From contig NZ_JAERMU010000001.1 of the NCBI RefSeq assembly GCF_016756775.1, positions 248,001 through 312,000 of the forward strand: DNA of 64,000 nucleotides. The letters are read 5' to 3'. Both the position numbers and the translations under genes were made by a program. This DNA is from Dryocola clanedunensis subsp. sulfonylureivorans (GTDB taxonomy: Bacteria > Pseudomonadota > Gammaproteobacteria > Enterobacterales > Enterobacteriaceae). Within the stretch, counting starts at the first letter, position 1. Each line of letters starts with the position of its first letter. Of this stretch, positions 25,340 through 34,678 are shown piece after piece. The notes below the pieces were generated by a model that searched no databases, was not told where the DNA came from, and worked only from the letters and a program-made list of their open reading frames with translations.

Positions 25340-27172
25340 TCAATGTTTCAACGAGTAGTAGATCTTTTCTGCCAACGCCTGCGAGATACCGGGCACTTTT
25401 GAGATTTCTTCAACGGTCGCGTTGATTAACGGTTGCAATCCGCCCATATATTTCAACAACATTTGGCGACGTTTTGGCCCAATGCCTTCAATTGTTTCCA
25501 GTGTGCTGGTGTTTTTCACTTTTGCCCGTTTTTTCCGGTGGCCGCCGATGGCGTGATCGTGAGACTCATCGCGAATGTGCTGGATGACGTGTAGCGCAGG
25601 TGAATCGGGTGGCAGTGAGAACCCCTCCCCCTCTGGTTCAAAGAACAACGTCTCAAGCCCTGCTTTGCGGTCTGTGCCCTTAGCCACGCCCAGCAGCAAC
25701 GGATGATGCTTATCCCAGACCACGTCCAGCCCGGCAAAGACGGTTTTGGCCTGACTCAGCTGCCCTTTGCCGCCGTCAATAATGATAACGTCGGGAATTT
25801 TGCTCTCGTCAATATCTTTGCCGTAACGGCGGCTCAGCACCTGGTTCATGGCTGCATAGTCGTCCCCCGGGGTGATGCCCGCGATATTATAGCGGCGATA
25901 TTCGGCACGCAGTGGACCATTGGCATCAAATACCACGCAGGAGGCGACGGTTTGCTCCCCCATTGTATGGCTGATGTCAAAGCACTCCATTCGCTTAATT
26001 TCCGGAAGTTCCAGAACCTGAGCAAGAGCGGTCAGCCGCTGGTGAATTGTTGACTGCTGGGCAAGCTTCGTCACCAGCGCCGTCGCAGCGTTAGTCCGCG
26101 CAAGTTTCAGATAACGAGCACGATCACCGCGCGGCCTGGTCTGCACGTTGATGCGACGCCCCGCGACTTCGGAAAGAGAGTCCGCAAGCAGGGTTTTATC
26201 CGGCAGCGTAAAGTCGAGAAGGATTTCGCCTGGCAGGGTTCGCATCTGGCTGCCCTGTAAATAAAACTGACCAACGAAGGTTTCGACAACTTCCGCAATC
26301 TCCGTACCGCCCGGCACCTTAGGGAAGTAGCTACGGCTGCCCAGCACTTTCCCCTGGCGGATAAACAACACGTGGACGCAGGCCATCCCCGAGTCGAAGG
26401 CAACGCCAATCACGTCGAGGTCGTCACCCGTGTTGGAGACAAACTGTTTCTCAGTAATGCGTCTTACCGCCTGAATTTGATCGCGGATGCGCGCCGCGGC
26501 TTCGAATTCAAGGTTTTTGCTCGCCTGCTCCATCTGCCCGATAAGCTGGGTGAGCACCTGGTCGTCTTTGCCCGCGAGGAACAGACGGACATATTCAACC
26601 TGCTGCGCGTAATCGTCTTCAGCCACCAGTCCCGCCACGCAGGGGCCAAGACACCGGCCAATCTGGTACTGCAGGCAAGGACGGGTGCGGTTGCGGTAAA
26701 CGCCGTTTTCACACTGACGAACAGGAAACACCTTTTGCAGCAGCGCCAGCGTTTCTCTTACCGCGTAGCCGTTGGGAAAAGGGCCAAAATATTCACCCTT
26801 CGCGTGTTTTGCGCCGCGATGCATCGCCAGCCGCGGATGGGTATCCGCGCTGAGGAAAATAAAGGGATAGGATTTGTCATCGCGCAGCAGCACGTTGTAG
26901 CGCGGCTGATAGAGTTTGATGTAGTTGTGTTCGAGCAGCAGCGCTTCGGTTTCGGTGTGGGTGACGGTGACATCAATATGATGAATGAGCGCCACCAGCG
27001 CCTCGGTTTTGCGGCTCGACAGATTGCTTCTGAAGTAGCTTGCCAGACGTTTTTTAAGATCTTTGGCTTTACCAACATAGATAACCGTATTGCTGGCGTC
27101 ATACATACGATAGACGCCAGGTTTGCTGGTTACCGTTTTGAGGAAGGCTGCTGGTTCAAAAATTTCACTCAC
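25340..27172 (-). CDS. uvrC: UvrABC system protein C
   Basis: Excinuclease subunit that makes both incisions in nucleotide excision repair. The GTG at 27172 ([14 protein letters not shown]) is chosen because it gives 610 residues, as in E. coli; the open frame extends 21 bp further. Domains in order: GIY-YIG nuclease ([21 protein letters not shown], about 16-36), a cysteine-rich segment ([13 protein letters not shown]), the UVR helix pair that binds UvrB (about 200-240), the RNase H-like nuclease ([22 protein letters not shown]) and a C-terminal helix-hairpin-helix pair. It overlaps the uvrY end by 8 bp. Confidence 0.98.
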   Translation of the reverse strand: MSEIFEPAAFLKTVTSKPGVYRMYDASNTVIYVGKAKDLKKRLASYFRSNLSSRKTEALVALIHHIDVTVTHTETEALLLEHNYIKLYQPRYNVLLRDDKSYPFIFLSADTHPRLAMHRGAKHAKGEYFGPFPNGYAVRETLALLQKVFPVRQCENGVYRNRTRPCLQYQIGRCLGPCVAGLVAEDDYAQQVEYVRLFLAGKDDQVLTQLIGQMEQASKNLEFEAAARIRDQIQAVRRITEKQFVSNTGDDLDVIGVAFDSGMACVHVLFIRQGKVLGSRSYFPKVPGGTEIAEVVETFVGQFYLQGSQMRTLPGEILLDFTLPDKTLLADSLSEVAGRRINVQTRPRGDRARYLKLARTNAATALVTKLAQQSTIHQRLTALAQVLELPEIKRMECFDISHTMGEQTVASCVVFDANGPLRAEYRRYNIAGITPGDDYAAMNQVLSRRYGKDIDESKIPDVIIIDGGKGQLSQAKTVFAGLDVVWDKHHPLLLGVAKGTDRKAGLETLFFEPEGEGFSLPPDSPALHVIQHIRDESHDHAIGGHRKKRAKVKNTSTLETIEGIGPKRRQMLLKYMGGLQPLINATVEEISKVPGISQALAEKIYYSLKH

Positions 27173-27824
27173 TGCTGGATAACGTCTCCGCATTGAACAA
27201 CCCGTGGCGTATCGCCAGGTGCGTCAGTTCTACATCGCCGCTGATATTCAGTTTACTAAACATGCGGTAACGATAGCTGTTCACCGTTTTCGGGCTCAGA
27301 TTAAGCTGCTCAGAAATCTCATTGACCTTCTGACCTTTGGTAATCATTAGCATAATCTGTAATTCACGCTCGGACAAACTGGCAAAAGGCGTTTCGCTTT
27401 TTTCCGGTTCGATCTGGCTCAGCGCCATTTGCTGGGCGATATCCGAAGCGATATAGCGCTGACCAGCATTCACCGAACGGATGGCATTAACGACATCCTG
27501 TGGGGCTGCACCTTTGCTGAGGTAGCCGGAGGCTCCTGCCTGCATGACTTTAGCGGGGAGCGGGTTTTCCGTGTGAATGGTGAGCATGATGACTTTGATG
27601 TCAGAAGAGTAACGTGCAATTTTGCGCGTTGCTTCCAGTCCGCCAATGCCGGGCATGTTCATGTCCATTAAGACAACATCAACCGGATGAGTACGACACC
27701 ATTTCACGGCGTCCTCACCACAATTTGCTTCACCTGATATCTTAATCCCTTTGATATCTTCAAGAATGCGTCGTATCCCTGCGCGCACCAGTTCGTGGTC
27801 ATCAACAAGAAGAACGTTGATCAA
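27165..27824 (-). CDS. uvrY: Response regulator UvrY of the BarA-UvrY system
   Basis: The 219-residue FixJ/NarL-type regulator activated by the sensor BarA (encoded elsewhere). It turns on the CsrB/CsrC RNAs that antagonise CsrA and so influences carbon storage, motility and biofilm. The receiver domain has D54 in VLMDMNMPG as phosphorylation site. The C-terminal LuxR-type helix-turn-helix spans about 150-205 ([16 protein letters not shown], then [19 protein letters not shown]). It is first in the uvrY-uvrC-pgsA-tRNA run. Confidence 0.98.
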   Translation of the reverse strand: MINVLLVDDHELVRAGIRRILEDIKGIKISGEANCGEDAVKWCRTHPVDVVLMDMNMPGIGGLEATRKIARYSSDIKVIMLTIHTENPLPAKVMQAGASGYLSKGAAPQDVVNAIRSVNAGQRYIASDIAQQMALSQIEPEKSETPFASLSERELQIMLMITKGQKVNEISEQLNLSPKTVNSYRYRMFSKLNISGDVELTHLAIRHGLFNAETLSSSE

Positions 27825-28301
27825 AGGAGATTCTCCAGAAAAGGGATAACGCTGATAAATGCTCAGGCAGGTATATTAACAGGTTTTTCTTAGAATTTTA
27901 AAATGTAATAACTAAGAAAGCGGGATTGTACGCATTTCCGGAAGTCTATTTTTACAAGCCCCGTCCACTTCACACGCCTCTTTTAATACTTTGTACAAAG
28001 AAATATTAAAAATAGATGTTTAAGAAAGTCGATTAACTCGCTTATCTGAAACTCATTCCGGGCGTTAAGCTGTCAGATTTAACTTTTAATAAACAAACAG
28101 TAAACAAAATCGATTTAGGTTACGTTCTGTCGCGAATTAAATCCGCCTGCGCCATAAAGTGGCAAAAAACCTAAACATGGCTATAAAGTAAACGCTGGTA
28201 TTAGCACTAATAATTCCGCGTTTCTGTGTGCTATACTCCGCCGCCTTACGAAAGCCGTTGCGCTGAATGACGGTGTACCAACCGAGACTTGAGGAAAGTA
28301 A
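27825..28301. other. Divergent promoter region uvrY / yecF
   Basis: 477 bp without a gene. It is AT-rich near 27880-28010 and holds the promoters of uvrY (minus) and yecF (plus). I saw no RNA gene or strong palindrome. Confidence 0.5.
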
Positions 28302-28526
28302 ATGAGCACTCCTGATTTTTCCACCGCTGACAACCATAGCGAACTGGCTATTGAAGTCACCTGCCTGAAGGCCATGTTAACCCAGATGCTCAAGGCAATG
28401 GGCCAGGCCGACGCAGGCAAAGTGATTATCAAAATGGAAAAGCAAATCGCTCAGATGGAAGACCCAGCGCACGCTGAAGTTTTTGGTCATACTGTTAAGC
28501 AAATTAAACAAGCCTATCGCAAGTAA
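28302..28526 (+). CDS. yecF: YecF family protein (DUF2594)
   Basis: A 74-residue acidic protein, clearly E. coli YecF-like: [28 protein letters not shown] and [12 protein letters not shown]. Probably helical. The function is unknown. GAGGAAAG lies immediately before the start. It converges with sdiA across a shared terminator. Confidence 0.92.
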   Translation: MSTPDFSTADNHSELAIEVTCLKAMLTQMLKAMGQADAGKVIIKMEKQIAQMEDPAHAEVFGHTVKQIKQAYRK

Positions 28527-28536
28527 GCGGCGGGTT

Positions 28537-28570
28537 ACGGCGGTTTAAATCTGATTTGAACCGCCGTTTT
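28537..28570. terminator. Bidirectional terminator yecF / sdiA
   Basis: ACGGCGGTT pairs with AACCGCCGT and is followed by TTTT. It sits between the convergent ends of yecF and sdiA. Confidence 0.8.
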
Positions 28571-28588
28571 GTCGTTTTCGCTAACCTC

Positions 28589-29311
28589 TCAGATCAACCC
28601 CATCGCTGCCGCATAGCAGGCTATCTGCGTTTTATTTGGCGCATTAAATTTCTTCTGCATATTCTTCTGATGAAAATTCACCGTGTTTTCAGAAATCGAC
28701 AGGATTATCGCAATTTCCGCCGATGTCTTCCCCTCGCCTGTCCACTGTAAAATCTCTCTTTCTCGTTTGCTCATTTTGAGTGACATTGGCGCAACGGAGG
28801 GATCTTCGAGCCGTGCCAGCGTCATCAGGCTCAGTTCGGCAAGATACTGTAAACGCGCGTTCAGCTGGTCATCCGCCAGCAATTTTCCTTTCAGCCCCGA
28901 CCGTGAAACCGATAGCAGACCAGCCGCTCTGTTCGGTGACATGACACACTGCGTTACGCCGCGCCGCAAGCCATGATCCTGGGCGGCAGCCCACAATTCT
29001 GGGGTGTCGGCAAACAGCTCATCACTCCAGGGAAGATAGCCACGCATGAAATTCACCGGCTGTAGCACCGGGTCAACGGCCAGATAATTTTCTGCCTGAT
29101 AGTGCTGAAGCCAGGGCTGAGGATAGGTGGAAATGACCGAGGTTTTAGGGCGTGTAAAAGGCACCGGATGACGAACGCAGAAGGCGAAGTACTCAAACTC
29201 CAGCTGCTGCGTTTGTTGATGAATGGTGCTGGTTATTTCACTGGTCTCATTGATTGACTGGAAAGTCGTGAGTATTTCCCGTCGCCAGCTAAAGAAGTCG
29301 CAATCCCGCAT
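28589..29311 (-). CDS. sdiA: LuxR-type quorum-sensing regulator SdiA
   Basis: Senses acyl-homoserine lactones made by other bacteria. The start at 29311 gives 240 residues, as in E. coli; an upstream ATG 36 bp earlier is possible. Ligand-pocket residues known from E. coli SdiA are conserved: Y63, W67, Y71 and D80. The C-terminal LuxR helix-turn-helix is at about 175-225 (SKREREILQWTGEGKTSAEIA, SENTVNFHQKNMQKK). No luxI-type synthase gene is seen here. It lies next to the cystine genes and the flagellar cluster, as in E. coli. Confidence 0.96.
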   Translation of the reverse strand: MRDCDFFSWRREILTTFQSINETSEITSTIHQQTQQLEFEYFAFCVRHPVPFTRPKTSVISTYPQPWLQHYQAENYLAVDPVLQPVNFMRGYLPWSDELFADTPELWAAAQDHGLRRGVTQCVMSPNRAAGLLSVSRSGLKGKLLADDQLNARLQYLAELSLMTLARLEDPSVAPMSLKMSKREREILQWTGEGKTSAEIAIILSISENTVNFHQKNMQKKFNAPNKTQIACYAAAMGLI

Positions 29312-29539
29312 TTTATCTGGCGTTTCTCCGTAATCGCAATCATTCAATTTTTGTATGTTTTACGCTAACACATTTAATTAAATTATTAATGTGATTTTCG
29401 AACGATTGGGCCGTTTATTTAAATATATAATTTAGTAAACATGAATAACGTTGGGAGGGATAACGGAATTTGTGTGAAAGTCGGACAGATCGCCCATTCA
29501 ACCCGCAGCCAATAACACAGCAGGATGAATGGGATTCTT

Positions 29540-30292
29540 TTATTGCGTTAAAAATTTCTCGAGGAACTGCTTAGTTCTTGGCTGCTGAGGATCGGCAAAC
29601 AGTGCTTTGGCCGGCCCCTGCTCCACGATGCGTCCCTGATCCATAAAAATAGCTCTGTCCGCCACGTCGCGGGCAAAACTCATTTCGTGAGTCACGATGA
29701 CCATTGTCCGTTTCTCCTGTGCCAGCTGACGGATAGTGCTCAACACTTCCCCAACCAGTTCAGGATCCAGTGCAGAAGTTGGCTCATCGAACAGAATCAC
29801 TTCCGGGCGCATTGCCAGCGCACGCGCTATAGCCACGCGCTGCTGCTGCCCGCCGGAAAGACGACGAGGATAGCTGGTCTCTTTACCCGTCAGCCCTACC
29901 TTCGCCAGCAGTTCGCGCGCGCGCGATGTCGCCTCTTCTTTCGATTCGCCTTTAACGATGACCGGCCCTTCAATAATATTTTCCAGCACCGTTCTGTGCG
30001 GGAACAGATTGAAGCTCTGGAAAACAAATCCGACGTGCTGGCGCAGCTCGCGGACGCGATTTTTCTGTTTACTGAGCGACTGCGCGGCGTCGATAGTAAT
30101 CTCTCCCACCTGAATAGTGCCGGACTCCGGTTGTTCAAGCAGATTGATGCAGCGCAAGAGCGTGGTTTTGCCTGAGCCGCTTGGCCCAATAATGGCCACC
30201 ACTTCGCCCTTCTCCACCGCCAGATCGATACCATGCAGCACCGTCTGACCGTGGAATTTTTTCACCAGTTGGTTAACGTTGATAGCACTCAT
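29540..30292 (-). CDS. tcyN: L-cystine ABC transporter ATP-binding protein TcyN (YecC)
   Basis: ATPase of the TcyJLN high-affinity cystine importer. Its 250 residues include Walker A GPSGSGKTT at 36-44, the LSGGQQQRVAIARAL signature and Walker B VILFDEPTSALD. The start overlaps the tcyL stop by 4 bp. It is the last gene of the dcyD-tcyLN group. Confidence 0.96.
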   Translation of the reverse strand: MSAINVNQLVKKFHGQTVLHGIDLAVEKGEVVAIIGPSGSGKTTLLRCINLLEQPESGTIQVGEITIDAAQSLSKQKNRVRELRQHVGFVFQSFNLFPHRTVLENIIEGPVIVKGESKEEATSRARELLAKVGLTGKETSYPRRLSGGQQQRVAIARALAMRPEVILFDEPTSALDPELVGEVLSTIRQLAQEKRTMVIVTHEMSFARDVADRAIFMDQGRIVEQGPAKALFADPQQPRTKQFLEKFLTQ

Positions 30293-30957
30293 TTCGGATC
30301 CCTGTCCTGACGGTTAAGCTGATTTTCGAAATAGTTTTGCAGCGCGGACAACACCGTCGCCATGACCCAGTAAATTAACGATGCAGCCAGATACATGGTG
30401 AACACTTCAAGCGTGCGTGAGGTGATCAGCTGCGCCTGACGGAACAGTTCCGGGACCTGGATAGTCGCGGCAAGAGAAGTATCTTTCACAAGGCTGATGA
30501 AGCTGTTGCTCAGCGGTGGCAGCGCGACACGGGCAGCCTGGGGTAAAATGGCACGACGCATCGTCTGCCAGCGTGTCATGCCTATGCTGGCTGCCGCCTC
30601 CCACTGTCCCTTCTCGATGGAGGAGATAGCGGCACGCAGTGTTTCTGAAGCATAGGCCGCGGTATTCAGCGACAGGCCAATCATCGCCGCCGGCACAGGA
30701 TCCAGTTCGATGCCAAACTGCGGCAGGCCGTAATAGATCATAAACAGCTGGGCGATAAGCGGCGTGCCGCGGAAAATCGACACGTAAAAACGCGACAGCA
30801 GCGAAAAAGGCAGAAACGGCGACAAGCGCATCATCGCCAGTAAAAAGCCGAGTAGCAGGCCGAAGAACATACCGCCGATACTCAGCTGGAGCGTGAACAC
30901 GGCCCCGCGGAGAAGGTACGGTGCCGACTCGATCACCAGTTGTAAACTTTCTTGCAT
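30289..30957 (-). CDS. tcyL: L-cystine ABC transporter permease TcyL (YecS)
   Basis: A 222-residue polar amino acid permease with five or so membrane segments. The EAA loop that docks the ATPase is visible as EAAASIGMTRWQTMRRAILPQA (written in two parts: EAAASIGMTRWQ, then TMRRAILPQA). It forms the membrane channel for cystine delivered by TcyJ. It is separated from dcyD by 81 bp containing a REP-like palindrome. Confidence 0.95.
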   Translation of the reverse strand: MQESLQLVIESAPYLLRGAVFTLQLSIGGMFFGLLLGFLLAMMRLSPFLPFSLLSRFYVSIFRGTPLIAQLFMIYYGLPQFGIELDPVPAAMIGLSLNTAAYASETLRAAISSIEKGQWEAAASIGMTRWQTMRRAILPQAARVALPPLSNSFISLVKDTSLAATIQVPELFRQAQLITSRTLEVFTMYLAASLIYWVMATVLSALQNYFENQLNRQDRDPK

Positions 30958-31000
30958 ACGTAAATCACACCCTGTCTTGCTTATTATTATTTATAAAAAA

Positions 31001-31029
31001 GGTGGATGACGCTCGCTTATCCACCCTAC
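31001..31029. repeat. REP-like palindrome
   Basis: GGTGGAT and ATCCACC arms around GACGCTCGCTT, followed by CTAC, the same design as the copy at 11360. It lies between dcyD and tcyL. Confidence 0.65.
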
Positions 31030-31038
31030 AAAAATCAG

Positions 31039-32025
31039 TTATACATGCGGATGGTAGGCGAACAGCGCAGGTGCCCCACCGGTGTGTACAAAAATGATAG
31101 GGCCATTATCTTTAAAGCGCTTTTGTTCAACGCCATCGATAAGCCCGGCCATCGCTTTACCGGTGTAAACCGGGTCAAGCAGGATGCCTTCCAGACGGGC
31201 AAGCAGCTTGATGGCCTCCAGCCCCTCGTCATTTGGCGTGCCATACCCCGGTGCGAAATAGTCATCCCACAGGGTAATGGGCGCATGGGCCGTTAAGTCG
31301 AGAGAGAGTGCTACGGCCTGCTGTAAGGCCTCCACTTTTGGCCGCTGCTGGGCAATAGTCCGGGAAACCGTCACGCCGATCAGCTCCACGTCCGGCATGA
31401 CCTGCTCCAGCCCAACGGCCAGCCCCGCGTGCGTTCCCGCGCTGCCGGAAGCCACCACAACGGACGAGACGCTCACCGCGCTGTCGCACTGCTGGGCCAT
31501 TTCCAGCGCGCTTTCTACATAGCCCAACGCACCCAGTGCGTTGGAGCCACCGACGGGGATCACGTAGGGACGGAATCCCTGAGCCTCAAGCCGTGTGGCA
31601 AGCTCTTCCAGCTGGGCATCCGGCGAGTGCAGCGCATCGCACATCTCGATTTCCGTATCAAAAAGATCCAGCAACAGCCGGTTGCCGTTGGAGAGATAGT
31701 TTTCGGCACGGGTCGCGATGGGATTTTCCAGCAGCGCCACACATTTCAGCCCGAGCTTTGCCGCAACCGCCGCCGTCTGGCGCACATGGTTTGACTGAAT
31801 CGCGCCCGCCGTGACAAGCGTGTCGGCACCTTCACGCAGCGCATCGGCCGCCAGGAACTCAAGTTTGCGCAGCTTGTTACCCCCCATCGCCATCGGCGTG
31901 GTGTCATCACGTTTGATGAATATCTCCCGGCCAAGGTAGTCAGAGAAACGCGGCAGGTACTCAAGCGGCGTAGGCGCACCGATAAATTCCAGGCGCGGAA
32001 AGCGGGTCAGATTGTGCAACGACAT
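31039..32025 (-). CDS. dcyD: D-cysteine desulfhydrase
   Basis: PLP enzyme that converts D-cysteine to pyruvate, sulfide and ammonia, which both detoxifies D-cysteine and yields sulfur. It has 328 residues. The PLP lysine is K51 in [11 protein letters not shown]. The ACC deaminase/DcyD family motif [15 protein letters not shown] follows at about 78. It is flanked by cystine transporter genes (tcyJ before, tcyLN after), so uptake and breakdown of cysteine/cystine are co-encoded. Confidence 0.95.
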   Translation of the reverse strand: MSLHNLTRFPRLEFIGAPTPLEYLPRFSDYLGREIFIKRDDTTPMAMGGNKLRKLEFLAADALREGADTLVTAGAIQSNHVRQTAAVAAKLGLKCVALLENPIATRAENYLSNGNRLLLDLFDTEIEMCDALHSPDAQLEELATRLEAQGFRPYVIPVGGSNALGALGYVESALEMAQQCDSAVSVSSVVVASGSAGTHAGLAVGLEQVMPDVELIGVTVSRTIAQQRPKVEALQQAVALSLDLTAHAPITLWDDYFAPGYGTPNDEGLEAIKLLARLEGILLDPVYTGKAMAGLIDGVEQKRFKDNGPIIFVHTGGAPALFAYHPHV

Positions 32026-32111
32026 GAGCTACTCCATTAAACCAAAAGGAAAATCCACATCCCTTTATTATGTACCAGCACGGGCAGCCGCCCGCAAATA
32101 CAAATAAAAAA

Positions 32112-32141
32112 GGCGGATCACGCTTTCACGTATCCGCCCTG
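32112..32141. repeat. REP-like palindrome
   Basis: GGCGGAT and ATCCGCC arms around CACGCTTTCACGT, in the gap between tcyJ and dcyD. It belongs to the same family as 11360. Confidence 0.65.
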
Positions 32142-32156
32142 CGTTGTGCTTAACGC

Positions 32157-32957
32157 TTATTTAGTGACGTCAGCGCCAAACCATTTTTCAGACAGTTTTT
32201 TCATCGTGCCGTCTTTTTGCATGTCGGCGATGGCTTTGTCGATGGCGGTCACCAGGTCTTCGTTGCCTTTACGTACCGCAACGCCCGCTTCCTGACGGGA
32301 GAAGGCATCGCCGGCAACGGCCAGGGTATCTTTGGTTTTCTTCACCAGATCCAGCGCTGCCAGACGGTCAACCAAAATCGCATCGATACGGCCAACGCGC
32401 AGGTCCTGATATTTCGTTGGGTCATCGTCATAGGTACGAACATCGACGCCCTGGACGTTTTCACGCAGCCACTGTTCGTAGTTTGTCCCCAGACCGACAC
32501 CCACTTTTTTGCCTTTCAGGTCGGCGGCAGATTTGACGCTACCTTCATTGCCTTTTTTCACCAGCGCCTGGATACCAGAAACGGTATACGGCGTAGAGAA
32601 GTCATATTTTTTCTTACGTTCGTCAGAGATGGTGACCTGGTTAATCACCACGTCAATACGCTTAGAGTCCAGCGAGGCCAGCATGCCATCCCATTTGGTT
32701 GGTTTCAGCGCAGCCTTGACGCCCAGGTGCTGAGCAAGCTGCTCGGCAAACTCCACTTCAAAACCGGTCAGCTTGCCGTCATTGCCCTGGAAGCTGAACG
32801 GAGGATAAGTTCCCTCCAGGCCGACCAGCAGCGTACCGCGCTCTTTCACTTTATGAAGCAGATTTTCTGCCGCGAAGGTTTTTACGCTTGCTCCGGCGAC
32901 CAGCGCCACAGCCAGTACGCCCATTAGCGCCTGACGTCCTACCATTGCTATTTTCAT
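32157..32957 (-). CDS. tcyJ: L-cystine-binding periplasmic protein TcyJ (FliY)
   Basis: Periplasmic binder of the cystine importer. It has 266 residues with a signal peptide ending near KTFAAE. It is a family 3 solute-binding protein: GLEGTYPPFSF near 47, GFEVEFAEQLAQHLG near 65 and KWDGMLASLDSKRIDVVIN near 88. In E. coli it is also called FliY because it lies next to fliZ, from which it is separated here by 86 bp. Confidence 0.95.
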   Translation of the reverse strand: MKIAMVGRQALMGVLAVALVAGASVKTFAAENLLHKVKERGTLLVGLEGTYPPFSFQGNDGKLTGFEVEFAEQLAQHLGVKAALKPTKWDGMLASLDSKRIDVVINQVTISDERKKKYDFSTPYTVSGIQALVKKGNEGSVKSAADLKGKKVGVGLGTNYEQWLRENVQGVDVRTYDDDPTKYQDLRVGRIDAILVDRLAALDLVKKTKDTLAVAGDAFSRQEAGVAVRKGNEDLVTAIDKAIADMQKDGTMKKLSEKWFGADVTK

Positions 32958-33043
32958 TGTTACCCCAGCTATTCATCATTTTTGTCGTAGTGTAGCGGCT
33001 TACCATAACCGATCAAAATCAGTCTGCTACAACTTATTCCATA

Positions 33044-33595
33044 TTAATATATATCTGAAGTTGCTTTATTTTCCTGCTGCGCAATGACCGGATTTGCGAT
33101 CTGCGTCTGAAACTGCCAGTACTTGCGCAGCGCAATACGGTAATTATTGGTGCTGGTAGCAGGAAGCCATGCCTCGAGGGAATCATCCAGCAGCGCCTCA
33201 AGGGAATCAGGTCGAGGGATATTCTGTGCAACCAGATGGTTGCCCAGGCGACGCAGGCGCACAACATATTCACGGATGGTGCCGTGGCTCATATCAGTCT
33301 GTTCAAACAAAAATTGCTTAAAGCCGATGATATCGAAATAGTTGCCCTGCTCTTTGCAGTGCAGATCGCCGCAGAAGCGGCATAATGCCATCCACTCCTG
33401 TTGTTCGGTAAGCCAGGTTGCTTCGTCTATGGGCGTGTCGAGCTGCGCAATGGTCGCTTTATTGACAATTTCACCGTCGCGCGTCAGCGTAATGCGGTCA
33501 AGCAGCTTGCCGCAGTGCGCACAGTGAGTCTGTGTGTGTTTAAAATCTTTAAGATAGCGGCTTAAAGGCCGTCTTTTTGGCTGCTGCACCGTCAT
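33044..33595 (-). CDS. fliZ: Flagellar regulator FliZ
   Basis: A 183-residue DNA-binding regulator that competes with sigma-S at its promoters and so favours motility over the stationary/curli programme. In Salmonella it also raises FlhDC activity. Two cysteine pairs are seen (CAHCGKLL and CRFCGDLHC). The recombinase-like core includes GTIREYVVRLRRLGNHL and TSTNNYRIALRKYW. It follows fliA by 38 bp on the same strand, so it is co-transcribed. Confidence 0.96.
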   Translation of the reverse strand: MTVQQPKRRPLSRYLKDFKHTQTHCAHCGKLLDRITLTRDGEIVNKATIAQLDTPIDEATWLTEQQEWMALCRFCGDLHCKEQGNYFDIIGFKQFLFEQTDMSHGTIREYVVRLRRLGNHLVAQNIPRPDSLEALLDDSLEAWLPATSTNNYRIALRKYWQFQTQIANPVIAQQENKATSDIY

Positions 33596-33633
33596 GATAA
33601 TGTCCAGGTGGTCTGATAATCGTGCGGCACTCC

Positions 33634-34353
33634 CTATAATTTACCTAGCTTGATGCGTAAGCGTTTGATCGCCTGGCTATGCAGCTGACTGACCCGAGAC
33701 TCCCCGACTTCCAGGACCGCCCCAATCTCTTTGAGATTGAGCTCTTCCTGATAGTAAAGCGTCAGCACCATTTTTTCGCGTTCCGGTAGCGCTTCAATCG
33801 CGTCCATCACCCGACCACGCAAATTATTTTCCAGCAGGTGCTGCAAAGGATTTGCCTGTTGGTGCTCTTCGGTTACCAGCTCAATACTGTCACCGTGCTC
33901 TTCCCGCCACTCATCATAAGAGAAGAGCTGGCTGTTGTTGGTGTCGAGCAACATCTGACGGTACTCTTCGAGCGGGATATCAAGACGCGCTGCGACCTCT
34001 GTTTCCGTCGCGTTACGCCCCAGCTCCTGTTCCAGTTGTCCAATCGCCTGTGCGACCCCGCGGGCATTGCGCCTGACGCTGCGCGGCACCCAGTCTCGGC
34101 TGCGCAATTCATCAAGCATTGCTCCACGGATGCGCTGCACCGCGTAGGTAGTAAATGCCGTTCCTTGCAGGGCATCATAACGATCGACTGCGTTTAATAA
34201 GCCGATACCACCCGCCTGTAGCAAATCGTCCAGTTCCACACTGGCCGGCAGGCGAACCTGCAGGCGCAATGCTTCATGACGTACCAGCGGTACATAACGC
34301 TGCCACAGCGAGTGCTTATCCATCGTACCTTCAGCGGTATACAGTGTATTCAC
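33634..34353 (-). CDS. fliA: Flagellar sigma factor FliA (sigma-28)
   Basis: Sigma factor for late flagellar genes such as fliC, fliDST, motility and chemotaxis operons. Its 239 residues match E. coli. Region 2 (SVELDDLLQAGGIGLLNAVDRYD, then AFTTYAVQRIRGAMLDELR) reads -10 elements. Region 4 (LKEIGAVLEVGESRVSQLHSQAIKRLR) reads -35 elements. It is held inactive by FlgM until the hook is complete. The start is the second-codon-class MNTLYTAEG start; an internal ATG 10 codons later is the alternative. Confidence 0.97.
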   Translation of the reverse strand: MNTLYTAEGTMDKHSLWQRYVPLVRHEALRLQVRLPASVELDDLLQAGGIGLLNAVDRYDALQGTAFTTYAVQRIRGAMLDELRSRDWVPRSVRRNARGVAQAIGQLEQELGRNATETEVAARLDIPLEEYRQMLLDTNNSQLFSYDEWREEHGDSIELVTEEHQQANPLQHLLENNLRGRVMDAIEALPEREKMVLTLYYQEELNLKEIGAVLEVGESRVSQLHSQAIKRLRIKLGKL

Positions 34354-34378
34354 GATAAACAGCCCTGCGTTAGTTGAG

Positions 34379-34386
34379 TTATCGGC
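34379..34386 (-). promoter_or_regulatory. Sigma-28 type -10 element of the fliAZ promoter
   Basis: GCCGATAA on the minus strand, 26 bp upstream of the fliA start, matches the sigma-28 -10 consensus. The -35 region upstream is weaker (TGCAGAAA). The same layout is recalled from E. coli fliA, where it gives positive autoregulation alongside an FlhDC-dependent promoter. Confidence 0.7.
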
Positions 34387-34470
34387 ATGATTATCCGTTT
34401 CTGCAGGGTTTTTAATCGTCAGAATAGTGGGTGAAACGAGGGGTTATTTGCAGGTATGGGAGGGGGAAGA

Positions 34471-34678
34471 ATAAAAAAACCCTGGCGAAGCAGGGTTTAC
34501 AGACTGATGATAAACCTAAAGCGAATGCGTTTCGCAAAGATCTCACCGAATAAATAAAGAGGAAAATCAATTCATTGATTTTCGCCTGCTTATCACAAAG
34601 AAGGAAAAACCACGCTTTTTCCTTCTTTGTCAGCAATCTAAAACCCTGCCGAAGCAGGGTTTATCAGGCAGAAGGCGA
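34471..34678 (-). ncRNA. Hairpin-rich fliC 3' region, possible FliX-like small RNA
   Basis: Downstream of fliC, four hairpins follow in 200 bp. Stems: 34641-34649 with 34654-34662; 34595-34609 with 34616-34630 (15 perfect pairs); 34562-34570 with 34575-34583; and 34477-34484 with 34491-34498. The last is followed on the minus strand by seven U and is the true terminator. In E. coli the fliC 3' UTR gives the FliX small RNA. This region is positioned for a counterpart, but I could not match the FliX sequence. Confidence 0.45.

Noticed and set aside
34412-34636. 74-codon minus-strand frame downstream of fliC
   Set aside because: It covers the hairpins and fliC terminator, has no ribosome-binding site and an unlikely composition.
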